NCBI RefSeq assembly: GCF_008520265.1
Contig: NZ_VIQM01000012.1
Span: 29,708 to 93,707 of the forward strand
Length of the DNA: 64,000 nucleotides
DNA from: Sphingobacterium cavernae
Lineage (GTDB): Bacteria; Bacteroidota; Bacteroidia; Sphingobacteriales; Sphingobacteriaceae
Direction of reading: 5' to 3'
Numbering within the stretch: the stretch's first letter is position 1; each line of letters starts with the position of its first letter. The translations under genes were made by a program, and so were the position numbers. Shown piece after piece: positions 9,069-17,866 of this stretch. Below the pieces are notes generated by a model. It ran no database searches. It had not been told where the DNA came from and saw only the letters and a program-made list of their open reading frames with translations.

Positions 9069-9100
9069 AATAGTTTCCGTATTTTCACGGAAACTATTTA
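9068..9100 (+). terminator. Hairpin terminator after aroC
   Basis: AAATAGTTTCCGT (9068-9080) pairs perfectly with ACGGAAACTATTT (9087-9099) around a six-base loop. The symmetric A/T ends would serve either strand; it closes the phenylalanine/shikimate cluster. Confidence 0.7.
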
Positions 9101-9114
9101 ACCTTTTATTACCT

Positions 9115-9417
9115 ATGAAATCTTTATTCATCACCTTCCTTAGCTTTATGCTATTTTTCGTTGTGCAAGCTCAAGAGCAATATGCCACAACGAAAGATGG
9201 AAAGAAAGTATTACTTCGATCCAATGGCACTTGGGAATACGTGAATAGTAAATCAATTTCGAGTAATCCCTCTTCTTCCAATAATAATATTCAAACTGTT
9301 AGAAGTAATTCAACGAATAATTCAGGCAGAACCTATATACGTGGTCCTCGAGGAGGCTGCTATTATATAAATAGAAACGGTGGTAAAACCTACGTGGATC
9401 GCAGCCTATGTAATTAA
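9115..9417 (+). CDS. Small secreted protein with PBCV-type basic adaptor-like C-terminus
   Basis: A 100-residue protein with a clear signal peptide (about residues 1-19, ending VVQAQ). A short segment with TTKDGKKVLLRSNGTWEY resembles the repeat found in DUF3157-like exported proteins. A Ser/Asn-rich linker follows, then a C-terminal motif RTYIRGPRGGCYYINRNGGK and a final Cys. GPRGG-YY-N-(G)K resembles the short motif known as the PBCV-specific basic adaptor domain. Two Cys in the tail may pair. Role unknown; it stands alone between two terminator-like or promoter-containing gaps. Confidence 0.7.
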   Translation: MKSLFITFLSFMLFFVVQAQEQYATTKDGKKVLLRSNGTWEYVNSKSISSNPSSSNNNIQTVRSNSTNNSGRTYIRGPRGGCYYINRNGGKTYVDRSLCN

Positions 9418-9502
9418 AATTTAACTTATTAAAAATTTTATATTCAAAATTTAATAAGAAAACATATCTTTGGATCATAACTAAGTTAATCTAATTGCAA
9501 TT

Positions 9503-10369
9503 ATGTCAGAAGCCCCTTCTTTTATTTTAGCGTGCGACATTGGTGGAACTCATATTACTTCTGCAATTGTTAATACCCAAAATTGGGAAATTTTATCATA
9601 TACACTAACTCGCGCGCATATTAATTCGTCGTCAGATGCTAAATCGATTTTTCAAGGATGGTCGAACAATATAAAATCTTCTCTAGATAAATTTGATGGA
9701 AAAATTGAGCATATTGGAATAGCGATGCCTGGACCTTTTGATTATGAGGGTGGTATTTCCTTAATGAAAAATCAGGACAAGTATGATGCTATTTATAAAC
9801 TTAATACGACTGAAGGCATTTTGACTGAATTGCAACTTCAAAATCTGGAAATTAAATACATCAATGATGCAGCAGCGTTTTTACAAGGCGAAATATATGC
9901 GCAGCATCTTTCATCGGAAAATAAAGTTTTAGGAATTACATTAGGCACTGGTTTGGGATCAGCTGTATGGTCAAAAGGAAAAACAGCATTTGATGCGGAT
10001 CTATGGAAAGAAAAATACAAAGAATCCATCTTCGAAGAACATCTTGTGACCCGATGGTTTACACGACGTTTTAAAGAATTAACAGGGAATCAAGAGAAAG
10101 GTCTAAAAGAGATTATAGAAAATCATAAAGATACAATCGCATTTGAGCAATTGATGCAAGAATATAGAAATCACTTAAAAGATTTTTTAGCTTATTTTAG
10201 TGAAGTACATTCATGCAATCACTTCATTTTTGGAGGAAATATTACCAAAGCTTGGGATTACATTGCTACAAATGATGAGTTCTCTGCATATAAAATTACA
10301 AAAGCACAATATGCTGAAAAAGCAGCACTAATCGGTGCTGCTTCTATATTTTCAAATCAAAATACGTAG
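9503..10369 (+). CDS. ROK-family protein (sugar kinase-like)
   Basis: 288 residues in the ASKHA fold. The phosphate-1 motif is CDIGGTHITSAIV near the N-terminus and the phosphate-2 region is GITLGTGLGSAV near residue 150. There is no N-terminal HTH, so it is a kinase-type rather than repressor-type ROK member. The usual zinc-binding Cys cluster (CxCGxxGC) after the GxGxG region is absent, which makes glucokinase activity uncertain. A TATCTTTG at 9465-9472 could be the -7 element of its own promoter. The stop is 4 bases from the convergent E1 gene. Confidence 0.8.
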   Translation: MSEAPSFILACDIGGTHITSAIVNTQNWEILSYTLTRAHINSSSDAKSIFQGWSNNIKSSLDKFDGKIEHIGIAMPGPFDYEGGISLMKNQDKYDAIYKLNTTEGILTELQLQNLEIKYINDAAAFLQGEIYAQHLSSENKVLGITLGTGLGSAVWSKGKTAFDADLWKEKYKESIFEEHLVTRWFTRRFKELTGNQEKGLKEIIENHKDTIAFEQLMQEYRNHLKDFLAYFSEVHSCNHFIFGGNITKAWDYIATNDEFSAYKITKAQYAEKAALIGAASIFSNQNT

Positions 10370-10373
10370 TCTT

Positions 10374-12794
10374 CTAGGCTAAGTACTTTGGAAACTGTTG
10401 TGGATTTACATCATTCATAATTTCATACACCGCTTCAATAATATCATCAACAGATGGTTTAGTGAAATAATCGCCATCCGATCCGTAAGGTGGACGATGT
10501 GCTTTAGCCGATAAAGTTCTCGGTTTGCTATCCAAATGGTAATACCCGTTTTGAGCTTCTATAATTTGTTGCAAAATAAATGCGGAAGCACCACCAGGCA
10601 TATCCTCATCGACAACCAAAATTCTATTTGTTTTGCGCAATGAAGCCAAACATACTTGCGTACGATCAAATGGTTGAAGACATTGTACATCCACTATTTC
10701 CATCGAGATACCAATTTTATCCAATTCCATTGCCGCCTCTTGTACCAGACGTAATGTAGAACCATAAGAAACTACCGTAATATCTGCTCCCTCACGAATA
10801 ACCTCTGCAACACCAATAGGAACCGTAAATTCCCCAACATTTGATGGCATTTTTTCTTTCAAACGGTAACCGTTTAAACATTCAACTACTACCGCAGGAT
10901 CATCTCCGCGTAATAGCGTATTATACATGCCAGCAGCTTGCGTCATGTTGCGTGGCACACAAATATGCAAGCCGCGCAAAGCTCCCAATAAAACAGTCAT
11001 TGGAGAACCAGAATGCCAAATCCCTTCCAAACGATGTCCACGTGTGCGAATAATCACAGGCGCTTTTTGTTGACCTTTAGTTCTGTAGCTCAAAGATGCT
11101 AAATCATCGCTCAAAACAGGTAATGCGTAAATTAGATAGTCTAAATATTGAATTTCGGCAATTGGACGAAGACCTCTTACAGCCAAACCAATTCCTTTTC
11201 CAATGATAGCTGATTCGCGTATCCCAGTGTCGAAGATGCGTAAATCGCCAAATTTATCTTGTAAGCCTGCAAATCCTTGATTAACATCACCAATTTTTCC
11301 GACATCCTCACCGAATGCAACTAGGCGATCGTCATTTTTGAAATTAGCTTCAAAACAAGCGTTGAGCACCTCTCTCCCATCCAAAATAGGAGAATCTGCA
11401 GAATATGAAGGTTCTATAATTTCTACTTCAAGGGGAGAAAACGAATTTTCTACATGCAATTTGCTGTTGTAGCGGTCTTCGTTTAATTTTAGTTTTTCCT
11501 GATACCAAGTATTTAAGGCTGCTTTCTCAGTAGAATCCTCAAAACGCAGATCTCGCAAAACCTGACGCACTGTTGAATAAATTTCTTTTAAAGAAGGCTC
11601 TGTAGTACTTTTTAAAATATTCAATGGAAGCTCAACGATTTCATTATCAAGCTCAGAAAGATAATGAATAGCTTCATCCAACTCAGTTTGTATTACTTTT
11701 CGATAATCTGTCCATGCACGCTTTTGTTCTTTACGAACATATTCTTTGGCCAATGACTCAATCTGCTTCAACTCATCATCCACAGCAATCCCTGCATCTA
11801 TAATCCATTTACGCAATTTGACATTACAATCAAATTCTTGCTCCCATTGCAATCTCTCTTGGGATTTATAGCGTTCATGCGAACCTGAAGAGCTATGACC
11901 TTGTGGTTGCGTCATTTCAGTGACATGCACCAAACATGGAATATGTTTTTCGCGCGCTACTTTAGCTGCTCTTTCATATGTCTCACACAATCCGGCATAA
12001 TCCCAACCCTTTACTTTAAAAATTTCGAAACCAAAATGGCTATTATCGCGTTGAAAACCACGAAGTACTTCTGAAATATCGGACTTCGTAGTTTGTATTT
12101 CATTAGGAACAGAAATACCATAACCATCATCCCAAATCGAGATGACAGCAGGAATTTGTTTTACTCCAGCCGCATTAACAGTTTCCCAAAACACACCTTC
12201 TGATGTCGATGCATTACCAACCGTACAGAACACGACCTCATTTCCACTGTATGAAAAATAGCGTAAGTAATCTAATGCTTTATTATTTCTATATAATTTA
12301 GAAGCTAATCCCAACCCAAGTGTACGTGACATTTGCCCACCGGTAGTTGAAATATCCGAAAATGAATTTTTTTGTTTGGTCTGATCTTTCCAACTTCCAT
12401 TATCTTCTGTCAGATTCGTTGAAAAATGGGCAACCATCTGTCTTCCTGCCGAAGATATATCCGCTTTTATATCAGGATTGGCATACAACTGAGAGAAAAA
12501 ATGATATGGCGTACTAATGCCAGACACAAAAGCTAATGTCTGATCTCTGTAATAACCAGACCGCCAGTCACCTTCTTTGAAAACTTTTGCCAAAGCAATC
12601 TGTGCTACTTCTTTGCCATCACCAAAAATCCCAAACTTAGCTTTGCCCGTAAGAACTTCTTTTCTACCTAGTAAACTTACATACCGACTTTGAACTGCAG
12701 CTTCATAGTCTTTTAATATGATCTCACGAAAATCATCATAACTTAACTTTGAAGCAGCGATATCCATTGGTGTATTCAGTTTCGTATCTATCAT
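10374..12794 (-). CDS. 2-oxoacid dehydrogenase E1, fused alpha and beta subunits
   Basis: Thiamine-diphosphate enzyme that decarboxylates a 2-oxoacid and passes the acyl group to lipoyl-E2. The 806-residue chain carries the alpha part first (about 40-400; VFCTVGNASTSEGVFWE and SIWDDGYGISVP) and the beta part after a linker with acidic/amphipathic segments (about 470-795; FGEDVGKIGDVNQGF, IAEIQYLDYL, RTRGHRLEGIWHSGSP, VVDEDMPGGASA). Fused E1 chains of this sort occur in Bacteroidota and are usually assigned to branched-chain 2-oxoacids, but substrate cannot be read from the sequence. E2 and E3 are not in the window. Confidence 0.88.
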   Translation of the reverse strand: MIDTKLNTPMDIAASKLSYDDFREIILKDYEAAVQSRYVSLLGRKEVLTGKAKFGIFGDGKEVAQIALAKVFKEGDWRSGYYRDQTLAFVSGISTPYHFFSQLYANPDIKADISSAGRQMVAHFSTNLTEDNGSWKDQTKQKNSFSDISTTGGQMSRTLGLGLASKLYRNNKALDYLRYFSYSGNEVVFCTVGNASTSEGVFWETVNAAGVKQIPAVISIWDDGYGISVPNEIQTTKSDISEVLRGFQRDNSHFGFEIFKVKGWDYAGLCETYERAAKVAREKHIPCLVHVTEMTQPQGHSSSGSHERYKSQERLQWEQEFDCNVKLRKWIIDAGIAVDDELKQIESLAKEYVRKEQKRAWTDYRKVIQTELDEAIHYLSELDNEIVELPLNILKSTTEPSLKEIYSTVRQVLRDLRFEDSTEKAALNTWYQEKLKLNEDRYNSKLHVENSFSPLEVEIIEPSYSADSPILDGREVLNACFEANFKNDDRLVAFGEDVGKIGDVNQGFAGLQDKFGDLRIFDTGIRESAIIGKGIGLAVRGLRPIAEIQYLDYLIYALPVLSDDLASLSYRTKGQQKAPVIIRTRGHRLEGIWHSGSPMTVLLGALRGLHICVPRNMTQAAGMYNTLLRGDDPAVVVECLNGYRLKEKMPSNVGEFTVPIGVAEVIREGADITVVSYGSTLRLVQEAAMELDKIGISMEIVDVQCLQPFDRTQVCLASLRKTNRILVVDEDMPGGASAFILQQIIEAQNGYYHLDSKPRTLSAKAHRPPYGSDGDYFTKPSVDDIIEAVYEIMNDVNPQQFPKYLA

Positions 12795-12925
12795 TAACTT
12801 ATATTCTTGTTCAACAAAAGTAGCAAAATAACTCTTTACAATATAGCCAATAATTTAATATTACATCTAAAATATAGATAAGAATTATGTACTTTTAAGC
12901 ACAACTTAAAGAATTAAATTAGAAT

Positions 12926-13657
12926 ATGAGTGTAACGAATAATGAGAATAATCCAGAAGTTGGATTAGGCGATTTAGAGAAGACGGTGATATTGAATTCA
13001 TTATTAGAAGTACCTTTTGAAGAACGCAACGAAAAATGGGTAGAAAGATTTCTTCAATCTATCGATCAAGCCAACCTAAAATTAGGAAGTCCAGAAGTGG
13101 TAATTGCGAGCGATGGATTCCCATATATACAACTTCAAAATGTAAAAACAGACGAAAGCTTCCAAGCATTTGTAATTAATAAACAGCTTCCCGCTATACT
13201 TACTCAGGGATTTGGAATTGTGATTAATGCGCAAAATGAGAGACCAGACTGGATTTTTACTTATGGTGATATTGTAAATTATGAACTGAATGATACTTTT
13301 TATTCGGATGAAAGCATTTTCTCCAATAATAAAGAACAAATTGTTATACAACCCGACGAACAAATCTTAGTTGGTGCACCTTCGGATTCAATTTTACCAA
13401 AATATGTTAAGAATCAACTACGTGAATTTTTAAAGCATGCCGGAATTGAAACGCCTAAAGCAATGATGATTGCACGTAATTATGAGAATGAGCAAGATGT
13501 AAAGCAAGATTTGGTTTTTAATTTTACACCTCCACAAATTGCTGACGAGAAAAAATTTGAAATTATTTCGAATACTATAGGATGGCTTTTGCCAAGACAT
13601 TATTCAGTATTATTCGTAGACGAAAATGCTGTTGAAAAAGGATTTATAGAAATTTAG
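12926..13657 (+). CDS. Conserved-looking hypothetical protein
   Basis: Not recognised. A 243-residue soluble acidic protein without signal peptide or membrane segment. It begins with a polar stretch (SVTNNENNPEVG), has alternating helix/strand-like segments, and contains several acidic motifs (QPDEQILVGAPSDSILP). Near the end comes GWLLPRHYSVLFVDENAVEKGF. Composition and codon use match the neighbours and the frame is long, so it is a real gene. The DUF1080 lipoprotein gene starts 4 bases after its stop, suggesting one transcript, but this gives no functional hint. Confidence 0.75.
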   Translation: MSVTNNENNPEVGLGDLEKTVILNSLLEVPFEERNEKWVERFLQSIDQANLKLGSPEVVIASDGFPYIQLQNVKTDESFQAFVINKQLPAILTQGFGIVINAQNERPDWIFTYGDIVNYELNDTFYSDESIFSNNKEQIVIQPDEQILVGAPSDSILPKYVKNQLREFLKHAGIETPKAMMIARNYENEQDVKQDLVFNFTPPQIADEKKFEIISNTIGWLLPRHYSVLFVDENAVEKGFIEI

Positions 13658-13661
13658 ACTT

Positions 13662-14456
13662 ATGACCTTTAAATATTTTGCTTCTGCTTTATTATGCGCT
13701 TCACTAATAGGATGTTCTGCAAGAAAAGAACATAAGGAAGAATGGAAACCATTATTTAATGGCAAAGATTTAACTGGTTGGACGGCAAAGATTTATCCTT
13801 ATGATGTAGGTGAAAACTACGCTAACACGTTTCGTGTCAAAGATAATGTGATACAAGTGAATTATGATGGCTACGGTGACAAATTTCAGGATCGCTTCGG
13901 TCACTTATATTACGATATGCCTTATTCACATTACCATTTGAAATTAGAATATAGATTTTATGGGGATTTGTATCCTGAAGCACCAAGTTATACGTTGCGA
14001 AATAGTGGAATCATGTTTCATTCCCAAGATCCACGCACTATGCCTGCAAATCAAGATTGGCCAATATCAGTTGAAATGCAATTTTTAGGAGGATTGTCTG
14101 ATGGAAAATCCAGAACGACAGGAAATATGTGTTCACCAGGTACACATATATACCTCAATGGAGAATTGAATACTACACATTGTATCAATTCGAATTCCAA
14201 AACCTACGATGGCGATCAATGGGTTAAAGCTGAACTTATTGTTTTGGGCGATTCGTTAATTCAACATATCATAGAGGGCGATACAGTATTAACGTATTCC
14301 AAACCGCATATAGGTGGTCCTGTAGTAAATAACTTCGATCCTCGTATCAAAGTAGATGGCTCAGCTCTCAAAGAAGGTTTTATTGCATTACAAAGTGAAG
14401 GTCAGCCTGTAGAGTTCAGAAATATATATTTAAAAGATTTATCTAAGAAAAACTAA
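13662..14456 (+). CDS. DUF1080 (3-keto-disaccharide hydrolase-like) lipoprotein
   Basis: 264 residues. A lipoprotein signal with lipobox LIGC (Cys18) predicts acylation and outer-membrane or periplasmic location. The rest is one DUF1080 domain of the concanavalin-like fold; the hallmark start WKPLFNGKDLTGWTAK is present, followed by NSGIMFHSQ and, near the end, GFIALQSEGQPVEFRNIYLKDL. Family members act on 3-keto-glycosides or bind carbohydrate in Bacteroidota and Planctomycetota. The gene follows the hypothetical by 4 bases and precedes the Nudix gene by 7, so all three may be cotranscribed. Confidence 0.88.
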   Translation: MTFKYFASALLCASLIGCSARKEHKEEWKPLFNGKDLTGWTAKIYPYDVGENYANTFRVKDNVIQVNYDGYGDKFQDRFGHLYYDMPYSHYHLKLEYRFYGDLYPEAPSYTLRNSGIMFHSQDPRTMPANQDWPISVEMQFLGGLSDGKSRTTGNMCSPGTHIYLNGELNTTHCINSNSKTYDGDQWVKAELIVLGDSLIQHIIEGDTVLTYSKPHIGGPVVNNFDPRIKVDGSALKEGFIALQSEGQPVEFRNIYLKDLSKKN

Positions 14457-14463
14457 AAAATCA

Positions 14464-14916
14464 ATGTTTCCATTTAACGTTAGAGTATACGGAATACTTA
14501 GAACAGAAAACGATGATGTGCTGATCACGGATGAAAGAACTCAAAGCGTATCTTTCACTAAGTTTCCAGGAGGAGGATTAGAATATGGAGAAGGATTAAT
14601 AGATGCACTCAAAAGAGAATTTATCGAAGAGTGCAATTTAAAAGTCGACATAGTGAGGCATATATATACTACTGATTTTTACGAGAAATCAAGTTTTAAT
14701 AATAGTCAAATAATTAGCGTATATTATGAGGTTAAGGCTTTAGAAGATTTAAATATCGATCTAAAGAATTCACCATTCGAATTTGATAACAATATTATTG
14801 CAGATAAACTAGAAGTATTTAGATTAATAAATCTAAAAGATTTCACGATAGATGAATTAACATTTAAAACGGACAAAAAAGCTTTAGAAATATTTAAATT
14901 ATTAACCAATAGTTAA
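14464..14916 (+). CDS. Nudix hydrolase
   Basis: 150 residues, single Nudix domain. The Nudix box is GGLEYGEGLIDALKREFIEE, giving the catalytic G-x5-E-x7-R-E-x2-E-E pattern. The Gly that normally follows EEx is Asn (EECNL), a tolerated variation. The family removes nucleoside diphosphate linked to another moiety; the substrate is unpredictable. It is more A+T rich than its upstream neighbours. A terminator lies about 150 bases downstream. Confidence 0.85.
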   Translation: MFPFNVRVYGILRTENDDVLITDERTQSVSFTKFPGGGLEYGEGLIDALKREFIEECNLKVDIVRHIYTTDFYEKSSFNNSQIISVYYEVKALEDLNIDLKNSPFEFDNNIIADKLEVFRLINLKDFTIDELTFKTDKKALEIFKLLTNS

Positions 14917-14984
14917 TAATTAAACTAATTAATATTTTTTTCTATAAAATTTTGAAATATTAAAACTTAATTTACTAAATTTAT

Positions 14985-15060
14985 ATCATCGATGATTCCT
15001 TGAAAATTTCAAAGCATCGATGCCCTATTCTCTTTTCATAAGAGATAAATAGTTAGTGTG
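14985..15060 (+). other. Structured intergenic segment, possible small RNA or 3' UTR
   Basis: Two copies of the self-complementary CATCGATG (about 14987 and 15015) flank TTGAAAATTTCAA, itself palindromic. Together they can form a long hairpin upstream of the terminator at 15066. No open frame covers it. It could be the 3' UTR of the Nudix gene or a short independent RNA; no consensus promoter was found in front, so this stays a suggestion. Confidence 0.3.
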
Positions 15061-15065
15061 ATTTT

Positions 15066-15097
15066 AAGGCGATACTCCCAATATCGCCTTATTTTTT
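15066..15097 (+). terminator. Rho-independent terminator
   Basis: AAGGCGATA (15066-15074) pairs with TATCGCCTT (15082-15090) around a seven-base loop and is followed by a T-run at 15092-15097. It acts on the plus strand, ending the Nudix transcript or a small RNA. The T-run overlaps the stop codon of the small minus-strand gene. Confidence 0.8.
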
Positions 15098-15218
15098 AGT
15101 TCAAAAAATAAGCTAATATCGCAATAATTATTCCGCCTAGAATAATCATCCATTTGAAACTTTTATCACCTTCTCTACTTCTATATTTGAAGTCTCTTTT
15201 ATATTTATCTAAATCCAT
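15096..15218 (-). CDS. Small membrane protein, 40 residues
   Basis: A short frame with an unusually good ribosome-binding site: AAAAGGAGG ends 6 bases before the ATG at 15218. The protein has a charged N-terminal half (DLDKYKRDFKYRSREGDK) and one C-terminal membrane helix (MIILGGIIIAILAYFL). Predicted topology is N-in with a single anchor. It lies 49 bases after rlmH on the same strand and is probably cotranscribed. Strong Shine-Dalgarno sequences are rare in this phylum, which supports real translation. Not recognised as a named family. Confidence 0.65.
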   Translation of the reverse strand: MDLDKYKRDFKYRSREGDKSFKWMIILGGIIIAILAYFLN

Positions 15219-15267
15219 AGCGTCCTCCTTTTAGTATATGATGCAAATAGTCACTTTATTACATAAT

Positions 15268-15741
15268 CTATTCGTGATGATAGGGTTCACCTTTCATAAT
15301 CGTATAAGCGCGATATATTTGTTCAACGAAAAACAAGCGAACCATTTGGTGAGAAAAAGTCATCTTCGATAATGAAACAAGTGAATTGGCGCGTTGTTTT
15401 ATTTCTTCAGAAAATCCATACGGTCCACCGACCAAAAACACGATATGCTGAACACTAGCAATCATTTTTTTCTCTAAAAAACATGAAAATTCTATAGAAC
15501 TGTATTCTTTCCCACGCTCATCCAATAAAACTACATAATCCGTGTTTTGAATATGTTTATTAAATAATTCAGCTTCCTTTTCCTTTTGTTGTGATTGAGA
15601 AAGATTTTTCACATTCTTGACATCAGGGAGTACTACGATATTGAAAGTAATATAATGTTTTAATCGCTTATTATATTTATCAATTCCCTCTTGAATGTAT
15701 TTGTCATCCGTTTTTCCTATGCACACTAGCGTTATCTTCAT
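15268..15741 (-). CDS. rlmH: 23S rRNA (pseudouridine-1915-N3)-methyltransferase
   Basis: SPOUT methyltransferase that methylates pseudouridine 1915 in helix 69 of 23S rRNA, using S-adenosylmethionine. 157 residues, the normal length. Family features are VVLLDERGKEYSS, VFLVGGPYGFSEEI (trefoil-knot AdoMet site) and the terminal SLSKMTFSHQMVRLFFVEQ and YRAYTIMKGEPYHHE, which is nearly invariant in RlmH. Confidence 0.96.
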   Translation of the reverse strand: MKITLVCIGKTDDKYIQEGIDKYNKRLKHYITFNIVVLPDVKNVKNLSQSQQKEKEAELFNKHIQNTDYVVLLDERGKEYSSIEFSCFLEKKMIASVQHIVFLVGGPYGFSEEIKQRANSLVSLSKMTFSHQMVRLFFVEQIYRAYTIMKGEPYHHE

Positions 15742-15844
15742 AACGTAAAATTCAGATAAATATTTGCATTAAAAAAATAAATAGTGATTACTATCACTAT
15801 TTAAAATAAATATAGAAAATTATTTATTGTTTTTCAACAATAAA

Positions 15845-16474
15845 TTAAACTAAAAATCGTATTTCGTTGCGTAACAACACAATCTTCTCATCGGATTCCA
15901 ATTTATTCAAAATGCGGGAGATAACAACACGTGAAGAATTCAGATCCTTTGCAATTTCTGCATGCGTTATTGTTAATATTCGGTTTTCCTCAAGTTTGAC
16001 TTTTTGATTTAAATAAGACATTACTCTTTCTTCCATATTGGAAAATGCTAAACTGTCAACGGCTTTTATCATTTCATCTAAACGAGTAGAATAACTTGAT
16101 AGAATAAAGTTTCTCCAAGATTCATTTTCTGCTAACCATATGCTGAAATAATTATTTGGAACAAAAGCTATGTCAACCTTGGAATCAGCGATAACACGAA
16201 TTGCACTTATCCGATTTTGGGTGCAACAGGTAGCTGTCATCGTACAAGTATCCCCACCGCTTAAATAATACAATAACAACTCACCTTTTTCAGCATCTTC
16301 GCGCATGACTTTGACAGCTCCGCTTAAAACAAGAGGTATAAAATGAATGGATTGACCTATTTCTAAAATTACTTCCGCTCTTTCAAAGCTTCTGAACTTA
16401 GCAACAGTCTCGATCTCACTTAGAATATTATTATCCAAAACGCCTGCATAGCGCGTTTTCAGCAAATCGTTCAT
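15845..16474 (-). CDS. Crp/Fnr-family regulator of the sulfur operon
   Basis: 209 residues: cyclic-nucleotide-binding-like beta barrel (about 20-120) and a C-terminal winged helix (about 150-205, HAEIAKDLNSSRVVISRILNKLE). The barrel contains three cysteines in GGDTCTMTATCC (C77, C83, C84) at the place where cAMP-binding members have their ligand loop; the cAMP-contacting Arg/Glu set is not obvious. This fits a redox or persulfide sensor rather than a cAMP receptor (inference). It is the last gene of the sulfur operon, 11 bases after the dioxygenase gene, and may activate the operon through the palindrome at 19675. Confidence 0.88.
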   Translation of the reverse strand: MNDLLKTRYAGVLDNNILSEIETVAKFRSFERAEVILEIGQSIHFIPLVLSGAVKVMREDAEKGELLLYYLSGGDTCTMTATCCTQNRISAIRVIADSKVDIAFVPNNYFSIWLAENESWRNFILSSYSTRLDEMIKAVDSLAFSNMEERVMSYLNQKVKLEENRILTITHAEIAKDLNSSRVVISRILNKLESDEKIVLLRNEIRFLV

Positions 16475-16485
16475 ATTTATATTAT

Positions 16486-17850
16486 TTATACCAAAGGATT
16501 TCCCTTAGCTATCCAATCTTGCATACTTCCTGGATAATTTTTTACATTCGTGTATCCTTCTTTCTCAAGGAAAGATGTTGCTATTGTTGCCCTATCACCA
16601 GATTGACATTGAATAATTAGCGATTGATCCATATCAAAAGTAGGTAAATTCTTGGCCATATGCCCTACAAAATGATGCTTAGCTCCCTCAATGTGTCCTT
16701 TTCTAAACTCCACGGCACTTCGTACATCTAATAAAATTGACTTGTCCTTTGCTAATTCTTGTTTGACGAATTCCGCATCTACGATTGTAGTTTTAGTCAA
16801 ATCACCTCTAATATCGGTTATAAAACCTTTAATATTATCTAATCCAATACGCATCAGTTTTCGGGTGATATCTTCCTTATCCACTTCTTCCCCAATTAAT
16901 ACCAAAGGTTTTTCATAAGGTAACATCCATCCTGCCCAAGTCGCCAAACTATTGTTGTTTTGAATATTTATAGATTTTGGCAAGTGACCATTCGCAAACT
17001 CCACTTTATTCCGCGTATCCACAAGAATTGCATCAGTAGCTATTTCATTAAGTGTTATTGTTGGATGCTTCGGAACCTCAGTTAATAACGCTCTATCTAC
17101 TTTGTTCAATTTTTTCATCTTAGCAAAGTAGTATGGAGCTTCAGGCTGATCACGTAACAACTCCTCTTTAAAAGATTCAAAATCGTCATATTGCAATGCC
17201 CAATTTCTAATCTTTTCATACCCTACTGTGGTACTTGCTACCGCTCCCAAAGATTTACCACATGCAGAACCAGCTCCATGTCCAGGCCATACTTGAATAT
17301 AATCGGGTAAAGATTTAAACAATTTTAACGACTCAAATAATTGCTGTGCACCAATATCTTTAGAACCTTCAACACCTGCAGCTTCTTCCAGTAAATCAGG
17401 TCTTCCTACATCACCCACAAATACAAAATCACCCGTAAATAGCATCACTGGTTGTTCTGTAGCTGGATGATCGGTCAGTAAGAAAGAAATACTCTCAGGC
17501 GTATGGCCAGGCGTATGAATCGTCTCCAAAGTCAAGTTACCAATGGAGATAACATCAGCATGCTTCAAGCCGATATGTGGAAACTCATACTGCCAATCAG
17601 CTCCTCCTTCATCAGATAAGTACAATTTTGCACCTGTCAAAGCAACAAGTTCTCTACTACCGCACAAGAAATCTGCATGAATGTGTGTTTCAGCCACATG
17701 CGTTATTGTTAAATTGTTGGCTTTAGCGATTTCCAAGTACGTATCCACATCGCGCTTAGGGTCAATAATTATTGCTTCTTTTGACACCTGACAACCAATC
17801 ATATAACTCGCTTGAGCTAAAGTTTTATCATATATTTGTTCGAAAAACAT
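16486..17850 (-). CDS. Persulfide dioxygenase-like MBL-fold protein with two rhodanese domains
   Basis: 454 residues. The N-terminal metallo-beta-lactamase fold (about 1-245) has THIHADF, HTPGHTPESISF and TGDFVFVGDVGRPDL, as in ETHE1-like persulfide dioxygenases, which oxidise glutathione persulfide to sulfite with one iron. Two rhodanese domains follow. The first (about 260-350) has no cysteine in its active loop and is presumably inactive; the second (about 360-454) has CQSGDRA with the sulfur-carrying Cys. Such fusions act in sulfide/thiosulfate detoxification. The flanking sulfur transporters support this role. Confidence 0.9.
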   Translation of the reverse strand: MFFEQIYDKTLAQASYMIGCQVSKEAIIIDPKRDVDTYLEIAKANNLTITHVAETHIHADFLCGSRELVALTGAKLYLSDEGGADWQYEFPHIGLKHADVISIGNLTLETIHTPGHTPESISFLLTDHPATEQPVMLFTGDFVFVGDVGRPDLLEEAAGVEGSKDIGAQQLFESLKLFKSLPDYIQVWPGHGAGSACGKSLGAVASTTVGYEKIRNWALQYDDFESFKEELLRDQPEAPYYFAKMKKLNKVDRALLTEVPKHPTITLNEIATDAILVDTRNKVEFANGHLPKSINIQNNNSLATWAGWMLPYEKPLVLIGEEVDKEDITRKLMRIGLDNIKGFITDIRGDLTKTTIVDAEFVKQELAKDKSILLDVRSAVEFRKGHIEGAKHHFVGHMAKNLPTFDMDQSLIIQCQSGDRATIATSFLEKEGYTNVKNYPGSMQDWIAKGNPLV

Positions 17851-17866
17851 TTCTAATAATTTTTAA

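Noticed and set aside
9446..9472. Full consensus promoter for the ROK gene
   Set aside because: The -7 element TATCTTTG is good, but no TTTG lies about 19 bases upstream, so only a partial match is claimed.
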